This document shows, in pieces, positions 6,424 through 11,718 of a stretch of 11,718 nt of DNA. Each line of letters starts with the position of its first letter. Position 1 is the first letter of the stretch. The translations under genes and the position numbers were made by a program. A model generated the notes under the pieces. That model searched no databases. It saw nothing but the letters and a program-made list of their open reading frames with translations, and was not told where the DNA came from. Source of the DNA: an uncultured Clostridia bacterium (lineage in GTDB: Bacteria; Bacillota; Clostridia; TANB77; CAG-508); NCBI GenBank assembly GCA_944389715.1, contig CALXNI010000098.1, forward strand, positions 1 to 11,718, written 5' to 3'.

Positions 6424-6487
6424 TTTTCATACACTCCTTGTCCTTTTTTATTTATATATTCAAGGAGTATGATTAATATTCCAATTT

Positions 6488-8275
6488 TCATAGGAGTTCT
6501 TTCTTTATTTTTCTTGCTAAATCTTCTGTTATTCCTTTAATTTCAGAAATTTCTTTAATATCAGCCTTTTTTATTTCTTCTACGCTACCAAATTTTTTTA
6601 GAAGTTCTTGCTTCTTTTTTTCTCCTATTCCTTTTATTTCATCTAATTTAGATTTAGTAGTATCTTTGTCTCTTAATTTTCTATTATAACTTATTGCAAT
6701 TCTATGTACTTCATCTTGAAGGTTTGTAATAAAATTAAGTATTTTATCATCTATTTCTATTTCATTTCTATTATTATCAATTAATTTTTTTGTGCTATGT
6801 TTATCATCTTTTACCATACCAAAAATAGGTATTTCAATATTGTATTTTTTTACTGCTTTTTCTATTGCTCTAATTTGAGTAATACCTCCATCTGCAAAAA
6901 TAATGTCTGGAAGTGTACCAAAAGCTCCTTTTGGATTATCAATAGAATGCTTAATTCTTCTTGTAACTACTTCTTCCATACATTTAGGATCATCTTGCGA
7001 AAATACTGTTTTTATTTTAAATCTTCTTGCCATATTTTTATTTATAACACCATCTTTTGCAACACACATTCCAGCTACCATATACTCTCCTGCAATGTTT
7101 GATATATCAAAGCATTCAATTTTTCTAGGCAATTTTTCTAGATTTAATGTTTCTTTTAATTTCAATACAATATCTTCTTTTTCTTTTGTTTTATTTTCTA
7201 AAGTTATTTTAGCATTATTATTTGCCATTTCAATAAATCTTAATTTTTCACCTTTTTGTGGAACTTTAAATTCTACTTTTCTTTCTGCCTTATCTGATAA
7301 TAATTTTTCTATTAAATCTATATCATCAATATCTTGTGGGAGCATAATTTTAGCAGGAAGATCAATTTTATTTATATAATATTGTTTTATAAATTCTGAT
7401 AAAGTTTCCTTTTCTGTTAGTTGGTTTGTATTTTCAAAAAAGTAATGCTCTCTTCCAATCATTTTGCTATTTCTTACAAAAAATATTTCTATACAGATTG
7501 ATAATTCATTTTTTGCAATTCCAATTACATCAATTGCTTTCTCGTTTATATTAGAAACTTTTTGTTTTTGTGAAATTCTTTCTATTGCAATTTTTTTGTC
7601 CCTTATCATTGCTGCTTTTTCATATTCTTGCTTACTTGCAAGTTCTAATATTTCTTGTTCCATTTGTTTTATAATTTCTTTAGTTTTTCCTTCTAAAAGC
7701 ATTATAATTTGGTCTATTTGCTTTCTATATTCTTCTTTACTTACATAACCAACACATGGTGCTAAGCATTTTTTTATATGATAATTTAAACAAGGTCTTT
7801 GGTTGCTTTTAAAATTTTTGCATTGTCTTATTTGAAACCTGTCTTTAATAAATCCGACCATTTCCTTAGCTGCACCCGCATTTGCATATGGTCCAAAATA
7901 TTTTGCCCCATCATTTTGATATCTTCTTGTTATAAAAACATTTGGGAAGTCTGATTTTACATCAATTTTTATATATGGATAAGTTTTATCGTCTTTTAAA
8001 AGCACATTAAATTTAGGCATATTCTTTTTAATTAGATTACACTCTAATATCAATGCCTCTGCCTCATTATCTGTAACAAGATACTCAAAATGGTCTACTA
8101 ATGAAACCATTTTCTCTATTCTTGCTGTCTTATTACTTTTTCTAAAATATTGCCTTACTCTATTTTTTAACACAATAGCTTTTCCAACATATAATATATT
8201 GTCATTTTTATCTTTCATAATATAAACCCCAGGTTTATCTGGAAGTTTTTTAAGCTCTTCTTTTATATTAAACAT
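6488..8275 (-). CDS. uvrC: UvrABC excision nuclease subunit C
   Basis: UvrC makes both incisions around damaged DNA in nucleotide excision repair, after recruitment by UvrB. The 595 residues match the usual length and domain order. The N-terminal GIY-YIG nuclease has GVYIMKD (16-22) and ILYVGKA (27-33). A Cys cluster follows at C152, C162, C170 and C174, a pattern linked to an iron-sulfur cluster in this family. The UVR domain that contacts UvrB is at about 190-240 (EYEKAAMIRD). The RNase H-like nuclease has ECFDISNIAG (387-396), FADGGITQ (460-467) and the catalytic-region His at DEVHRIAIS (521-529). A C-terminal helix-hairpin-helix pair is at about 546-594. The frame is open 40 codons further upstream, but that part is the palindromic repeat at 8317-8412. 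The ATG at 8275 has AGAGG 5 bases upstream and gives the normal N-terminus. Confidence 0.97.
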   Translation of the reverse strand: MFNIKEELKKLPDKPGVYIMKDKNDNILYVGKAIVLKNRVRQYFRKSNKTARIEKMVSLVDHFEYLVTDNEAEALILECNLIKKNMPKFNVLLKDDKTYPYIKIDVKSDFPNVFITRRYQNDGAKYFGPYANAGAAKEMVGFIKDRFQIRQCKNFKSNQRPCLNYHIKKCLAPCVGYVSKEEYRKQIDQIIMLLEGKTKEIIKQMEQEILELASKQEYEKAAMIRDKKIAIERISQKQKVSNINEKAIDVIGIAKNELSICIEIFFVRNSKMIGREHYFFENTNQLTEKETLSEFIKQYYINKIDLPAKIMLPQDIDDIDLIEKLLSDKAERKVEFKVPQKGEKLRFIEMANNNAKITLENKTKEKEDIVLKLKETLNLEKLPRKIECFDISNIAGEYMVAGMCVAKDGVINKNMARRFKIKTVFSQDDPKCMEEVVTRRIKHSIDNPKGAFGTLPDIIFADGGITQIRAIEKAVKKYNIEIPIFGMVKDDKHSTKKLIDNNRNEIEIDDKILNFITNLQDEVHRIAISYNRKLRDKDTTKSKLDEIKGIGEKKKQELLKKFGSVEEIKKADIKEISEIKGITEDLARKIKKELL

Positions 8276-8316
8276 TCTTACCTCTATAATAAAAGACTTT
8301 TGTAATTTATTTTTAA

Positions 8317-8412
8317 GAAGTGAGAAGTGGGATGTGGGAAGTGTGAAACTAGGGTAAAGCCTTACGAAGACTTGCCCTAAAATCTCACCTCTCACTTCTC
8401 ACATCTCACTTC
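8317..8412. repeat. Imperfect long inverted repeat between hpt and uvrC
   Basis: Left arm 8317-8354 (GAAGTGAGAAGTGGGATGTG onward) and right arm 8375-8412 (ending CACATCTCACTTC) are imperfect complements of 38 bases each. The middle is about 20 bases, with CCTTACGAAG. The arms are themselves made of degenerate GAAGTGAGA/GGATGTG-like units. It differs from R1-R3 and has no ORF of its own. Read into uvrC it would only add a spurious N-terminal extension. Confidence 0.75.
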
Positions 8413-8433
8413 AATTGTTTATTATTTGAAACG

Positions 8434-8454
8434 AAAGGGGTCTGACCCCTTTTT
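8434..8454. terminator. AAAGGGGTC palindrome after hpt, possible terminator
   Basis: AAAGGGGTC (8434-8442) and GACCCCTTT (8444-8452) are perfect complements around one T, followed on the plus strand by more T residues. It lies 9 bases after the hpt stop. On the hpt-sense strand the T-tract is only three long and is followed by CG, so termination of hpt is uncertain. It could instead be a dispersed palindromic repeat. Confidence 0.45.
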
Positions 8455-8460
8455 CCCTAT

Positions 8461-8982
8461 TTATTGTTCTATATATCCTATATATGGAAGATTCCTGTAT
8501 TTTTCATTACAATCTAATCCATATCCTACAACAAATTTATCTGGTATTTGGAATCCTGTATAATCAACTTTTACATTCTTTTTTACTCTTCTTTCTGGCT
8601 TATCTAATAAAGTACATAGTTTTACACTTTTTGGTTTTTTCATTTTTAAGTATTCTATTAGATAAGAAAGTGTTCTTCCAGTATCTATTATATCTTCTAC
8701 TACTATTACGTCTTTTCCTTGAATGCTGTCTTTTAAATCTAGTTTCATTTTTATTTCTCCTGTACTTTCTGTTCCCTCTCCATAGCTAGAAACTCTTATA
8801 AATTCTAATCTTACATCTCCATTTATTCTTTTTGCTAAATCAACTGTAAAAAATACTGATCCTTTTAATATACATATAAGTGTTAACTCTTTGCCCTTAT
8901 ATTCTTGCTCAATTTGTTTTGCTATTTCGTCAATTCTGTTATGTAACTGTTTTTCATTAATTAATGTTTTTAATTCTTCCAT
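8461..8982 (-). CDS. hpt: Hypoxanthine phosphoribosyltransferase (purine salvage)
   Basis: The enzyme joins hypoxanthine or guanine to PRPP to give IMP or GMP. The 173 residues fit the bacterial family. The PRPP-binding signature VIVVEDIIDTGRT is at 92-104, with the acidic Glu96-Asp97. The Leu-Lys-Gly stretch ILKGS (38-42) and the flexible active-site loop SSYGEGTESTG (65-75) are present. The C-terminal purine-contact region is PDKFVVGYGLDCNEKYRNLP (147-166). The ATG at 8982 has AAAGGGG just upstream. A nearby ATG at 8987 is out of frame. A consensus-like promoter lies just upstream, so it is probably a single gene or the first gene ahead of uvrC, from which it is separated by 185 bases of palindromic repeats. 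In Bacillus hprT lies beside tilS and ftsH; that context is absent here. Confidence 0.95.
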   Translation of the reverse strand: MEELKTLINEKQLHNRIDEIAKQIEQEYKGKELTLICILKGSVFFTVDLAKRINGDVRLEFIRVSSYGEGTESTGEIKMKLDLKDSIQGKDVIVVEDIIDTGRTLSYLIEYLKMKKPKSVKLCTLLDKPERRVKKNVKVDYTGFQIPDKFVVGYGLDCNEKYRNLPYIGYIEQ

Positions 8983-9015
8983 TTCATACCCCTTTTATAT
9001 TTTTATATATAATCA

Positions 9016-9044
9016 ATTATACTATTCTTGTTGTTTTTTTTCAA
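9016..9044 (-). promoter_or_regulatory. Predicted sigma-A promoter for hpt
   Basis: On the minus strand TTGAAA (9044-9039) is followed after 17 bases by a perfect TATAAT (9021-9016). Transcription would start near 9009, about 27 bases before the hpt ATG. The divergent DUF2207 gene must be served from the same 110-base gap; a TATGAT at 9049-9054 on the plus strand is a possible -10, with no convincing -35. Confidence 0.65.
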
Positions 9045-9093
9045 CCTGTATGATAGACTTTAAAGTGAAATAATTTTATTTATGGGGGATGTT

Positions 9094-10806
9094 ATGAAAA
9101 AATTATTAAAAAGTTTATTATTTGTTTTCTTATTTTCTTTACTTATCTTGACTGGAAACGTAGAGGCAAATTCTTTTAATTCTATTAATATGGATATCTA
9201 TATTGATAAAAATGGCAATGCACATGTTACAGAAATATGGGATTATACTGCTGATAGTGGTACAGAAAATTATCATTCTTATAAAAACATAGGTAATTCT
9301 GAATTTACCAATTTTACAGTAAAAGAAGGAAATACTATTTATACAACTATTCCTTTTTGGAATGTTAACTCCTCTTTTAATGACAAAGCTTACAAATGTG
9401 GTATAAATTATTTATCAGATGGTGTAGAGCTATGCTTTGGTATTAGTTCTTATGGCAGACATACATATTCTCTTAGTTATATTATAACAAATTTTGTATC
9501 TAATCTTACAGATTCTCAGATGGCTTATTGGGAATTAGTTCCTAGTGGTAGCGTAAAAAAAGATGTTTATATAAAAATATATAGTGACTTTGATTATTCT
9601 AATGATCTACCTGTATGGGGTTATGGAAATTATGGTGGAACTTGCTATGTTTATGATGGATATATAGAAATGCAACCAGATGGGAAACTAGATAGTAACG
9701 AATATATGACAATATTAATAAAATTTCCTTTAGATACATTCAATACATCTAATACTTTAGATGAAGATTTTGATTACTATTATAATATGGCAGAAGAAAA
9801 CGCAACTAATTATTCAGATAACTCGCCTGACACTATGGTTATTATTATTGCTATATTATTTGTCATATTTTTTACTATAATTATTTCTATATGTTTGGCT
9901 ACTTCAGTTACTAATAAATCTAATAAAATATCTTTTGGAAGTGCTGGTAATAAAGTTCCTAAGGATGTGCCTTTATATAGAGATATACCATGTAAGGGTG
10001 ATATTTTCCGTGCTTATTTTATAGCATATAATTATAATTTAATGAAGAAAAAAACTGACCTTTTAGGTGCAATACTTTTAAAATGGCTTAAAGAAAATAA
10101 AGTAAAAGTCCAAAAAACAGAAGTTGGTAAGATAATAAAAAAAGAAGATACCTGTATAATTTTAGAAAATACTTTGGACTTTGAAAATAAATTTGAAGAA
10201 GAACTTTTCAATATGTTTTATGAGTCTAGTAAAGATGGAATTTTAGAGAAAAAAGAATTTGAAAAATGGTGTTCAAAAAATTATTCAAAAATATTAAATT
10301 GGTTTGATAATGTTTTAAATTATGAACGTGATCTTCTTGTAGAAGAAGGAAAAATAACTGTTCAAGAAACAACCACTTTAAAAATATTTAAATCTAAAAA
10401 GTATATAGCTGATGATAGTTTAATGGAAGAAGCAAAAGAATTAAAAGGTTTAAAAAATTTCTTAGAGGAGTTTACACTTATTAAGGAAAGAGAAGCAATT
10501 GAAGTAGCTCTTTTTGAAGATTATTTAATTTTTGCTCAAATACTTGGAATTTCAAAAAAAGTAGCTACTCAATTTAAACAATTATATCCAGAAATAATTG
10601 AAAGTTATGATTATGATTTTGATGACATCTTGTTAATATATACTTTTTCTACTGTTGGTATAAGCAGTGCGAATTCTGCTAAAGCTCGAGCAGAAAGCTA
10701 CAGTAGTGGTGGCCGGAGGATTTTCATCTGGTGGACGGACGGAGGTGGCTCATTTGGTGGCGGTGGCCGGAATGGGTTCTCGTTAATAGAACAAGGAACA
10801 GAATAA
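9094..10806 (+). CDS. DUF2207 membrane protein; Gly-rich C-terminal tail read out of frame
   Basis: This is a DUF2207-family protein of unknown function. It has a signal peptide (residues 1-26, LLFVFLFSLLILTG...VEA), an extracellular domain of about 220 residues rich in Tyr and Ser, one membrane segment (about 248-270) and a cytoplasmic part opening with PLYRDIPCKGDIFRAYF. I use the ATG at 9094 because GGGGGA lies just upstream; an ATG at 9082 would put that ribosome binding site inside the gene. DUF2207 proteins normally end in a long Gly/Ser tail. Here the tail begins YSSGG, then reads RRIFIWWTD, returns to GGGSFGGGG, and ends RNGFSLIEQGTE. Skipping four C residues (10714, 10736, 10740, 10768), each before GGA, gives an uninterrupted Gly-rich tail ending GGGMGSR with a TAA at 10784-10786. 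That TAA overlaps the start of the terminator hairpin, which supports it as the true end. Confidence 0.88.
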   Translation: MKKLLKSLLFVFLFSLLILTGNVEANSFNSINMDIYIDKNGNAHVTEIWDYTADSGTENYHSYKNIGNSEFTNFTVKEGNTIYTTIPFWNVNSSFNDKAYKCGINYLSDGVELCFGISSYGRHTYSLSYIITNFVSNLTDSQMAYWELVPSGSVKKDVYIKIYSDFDYSNDLPVWGYGNYGGTCYVYDGYIEMQPDGKLDSNEYMTILIKFPLDTFNTSNTLDEDFDYYYNMAEENATNYSDNSPDTMVIIIAILFVIFFTIIISICLATSVTNKSNKISFGSAGNKVPKDVPLYRDIPCKGDIFRAYFIAYNYNLMKKKTDLLGAILLKWLKENKVKVQKTEVGKIIKKEDTCIILENTLDFENKFEEELFNMFYESSKDGILEKKEFEKWCSKNYSKILNWFDNVLNYERDLLVEEGKITVQETTTLKIFKSKKYIADDSLMEEAKELKGLKNFLEEFTLIKEREAIEVALFEDYLIFAQILGISKKVATQFKQLYPEIIESYDYDFDDILLIYTFSTVGISSANSAKARAESYSSGGRRIFIWWTDGGGSFGGGGRNGFSLIEQGTE

Positions 10807-10830
10807 AATCTGTTCCTTGTTCTATTTTAT
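10785..10830 (+). terminator. Strong terminator after the DUF2207 gene
   Basis: The arms 10785-10801 (AATAGAACAAGGAACAG) and 10810-10826 match perfectly over 17 bp around the loop AATAAAAT, followed by TTTAT. The hairpin starts at the TAA expected from the restored frame, so the literal frame's last residues (IEQGTE) are encoded by the terminator. It sits between convergent genes and may also stop bofA transcripts from the other side. Confidence 0.88.
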
Positions 10831-10843
10831 ATGAATACCTTTA

Positions 10844-11107
10844 TCATAATATCATTGTAAATATTATAAGAAGTATTGCTCCTGGTAATCCTAAAATTCC
10901 TACAAAAATTGCTGTAACTACATTAAGCCCAATATGGATATTAAATGCTGTTCCTATCCAATTTATAATAAAAATTAATAATCCTCCTAATATTGAATTT
11001 AATAGTAATTTTAATATTTTTTTTAGTGGTAGTATAAATATTTTTCCAAATATTATTATTGCAATTATACATGCTAAAAAAGCAATTATAGTATTAATAT
11101 TATCCAT
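10844..11107 (-). CDS. bofA: BofA-family protein (pro-sigma-K processing regulator)
   Basis: BofA is a small membrane protein of the mother-cell membrane around the forespore that, in Bacillus, restrains the SpoIVFB protease and so delays sigma-K activation. This 87-residue protein has the size and pattern of the family: an N-terminal membrane segment (about 7-28, IIAFLACIIAIIIFG), a basic stretch PLKKILK, then LLNSILGGLLIFIINWIG and the conserved NIHIGLNVVTAIFVGILGLPG ending in a hydrophobic tail. An ATG five codons upstream (11122) is in frame, but the bases right after it are GGAGG, the ribosome binding site for the ATG at 11107, so I start there. It lies downstream of yaaL, the same order as in Bacillus (recR-yaaL-bofA). 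Whether it acts on sigma-K in this organism cannot be told. Confidence 0.9.
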   Translation of the reverse strand: MDNINTIIAFLACIIAIIIFGKIFILPLKKILKLLLNSILGGLLIFIINWIGTAFNIHIGLNVVTAIFVGILGLPGAILLIIFTMIL

Positions 11108-11168
11108 AGGCTTATCCTCCATTTAATACTATAATTATGCTTGTTTACTTTTTAATATTACTTTTATT

Positions 11169-11411
11169 TTATATTGCCTCAGTTTGTTCTAATCCTATCT
11201 GCAAATTATTTATCATATCTACAGCTAATCCTTTTTGTTTAACTTGTTTTATTAAATAATCTAGTTTTGATTTACTTGCTTTTATTTGATATGAATAATA
11301 ATCTATTAGTTCATCTTCTGCTGTTTCAAAATTTTTATTTGCAATTGTCAATTCTCTTTTTGTATCTAATATTGATTTTAATAATTCTATTTCGTTGTTT
11401 TTCTTATTCAT
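11169..11411 (-). CDS. yaaL: YaaL-family (DUF2508) small protein
   Basis: This is an 80-residue soluble, mostly helical and charged protein of the YaaL/DUF2508 family, function unknown. Family features are the N-terminal helix ELLKSILDTKRELTIANKNF, the acidic pivot ELIDYYSYQIKASKSKLDYL, and a short final helix. The family is normally found between recR and bofA, and bofA is indeed the next gene, 61 bases downstream. recR would be expected just past the window's right end if the order is kept, beyond R3. The ATG at 11411 has GGAG 7 bases upstream. Confidence 0.85.
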   Translation of the reverse strand: MNKKNNEIELLKSILDTKRELTIANKNFETAEDELIDYYSYQIKASKSKLDYLIKQVKQKGLAVDMINNLQIGLEQTEAI

Positions 11412-11437
11412 AATTATTCTCCAATCATTTTATATAT

Positions 11438-11718
11438 AAATTGTAATTTGTATGATTAAATTAATTTTAAATCTGTAGGGGCGGGCCCCTGGGCGACCCG
11501 AAAATTTGATATGCGGGTCGCCGTGGGCGGCGACCCCTACAACATTTGCAATTATTTTGTTTCTGGCGGACACAAGTCCGGCCCCTACAACGTTTGCAAT
11601 AAATTTGACATGTTTTTGCGGGCGATTAAAATCGCCCCTACAACATTTGCAATAAATTTCGTATTTTTCGGACGGCAGATTGCCGTCCCTACATTTTTAA
11701 ATTCTAATCTCCAACCTC
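11438..11718. repeat. R3: multi-module GC-rich palindromic repeat element (runs off the window)
   Basis: It begins with the shared left edge AAATTGTAATTTGT (11438-11451) and holds at least four GC-rich modules, each ending in a CCCCTAC or GTCCCTAC motif. Module 1 is a GTAGGGGCGGGCC-type hairpin with an inner GGCGACCCG/CGGGTCGCC stem. Module 2 is a degraded GGCGGACACAAGTCCGG half. Module 3 is GGGCGATT-AA-AATCGCCC. Module 4 is GGACGGCA-GAT-TGCCGTCC. The modules are joined by repeated AACATTTGCAATAAATTT-like linkers. The stretch from module 4 to the window end is nearly identical to the right part of R1. No ORF is visible. Confidence 0.85.

Noticed and set aside
6797..7748. Open frames on the plus strand opposite uvrC
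   Set aside because: They are the antisense of a well-conserved uvrC, rich in Phe/Ile/Ser as expected from reversed AT-rich coding sequence, and I saw no supporting conserved motif.
8276..8395. N-terminal 40-codon extension of uvrC
   Set aside because: It is encoded largely by the inverted repeat at 8317-8412; the ATG at 8275 with AGAGG gives the normal UvrC start.
11438..11718. R3 as a CRISPR array
   Set aside because: The modules are different palindromes with irregular spacing and no constant direct repeat or uniform spacers, and no cas gene is nearby.

Overview
The window is very AT-rich, has strong GGAGG-type ribosome binding sites, and carries several endospore genes (yqfC, yqfD, a pdaA-type deacetylase, yaaL, bofA). 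This points to a spore-forming low-GC Firmicute of the Clostridia. No species can be named from the sequence alone.

Layout, left to right. 1-637 (minus): yqfC and the start of yqfD, two sporulation genes in tandem. 667-868: repeat element R1. 884-1696 (minus): a PdaA-like spore-cortex deacetylase. 1697-1992: a divergent regulatory region with several inverted repeats. 1993-4045 (plus): an AgrA-like LytTR response regulator followed by an AgrC-like GHKL histidine kinase. 4103-4985 (minus, convergent): agrD, a 39-codon peptide gene, downstream of agrB. Together these four genes form a complete agr-type peptide quorum-sensing system in a split, tail-to-tail order. 5142-6036 (minus): an RlmI-like methyltransferase broken by one extra base. 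6056-6225: repeat R2. 6226-6423: a small membrane protein. 6488-8275: uvrC. 8317-8455: palindromic repeats. 8461-8982: hpt. 9094-10806 (plus): a DUF2207 membrane protein with an abnormal C-terminus. 10844-11411 (minus): yaaL and bofA. 11438-11718: repeat R3, running off the end.

Two things stand out. First, the agr module: AgrB makes and exports a thiolactone peptide from AgrD, the kinase senses it and the LytTR regulator responds. The predicted peptide has two cysteines, and a 13-bp hairpin covers the agrB ribosome binding site and first base of its TTG start. Second, two unrelated genes fall back into their expected family reading frame if an in-frame CGG followed by A is read as CGGA, skipping the C and reading GGA as Gly. 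This happens once in the methyltransferase and four times in the Gly-rich tail of the DUF2207 protein. I found no other in-frame CGG codon in any gene here. Systematic sequence error, +1 frameshifting at a hungry or unassigned CGG, or four-base decoding of CGGA as Gly would each explain this; the window alone cannot choose between them.

The three GC-rich R elements lie in the same orientation, each ending 20-30 bp upstream of a start codon.
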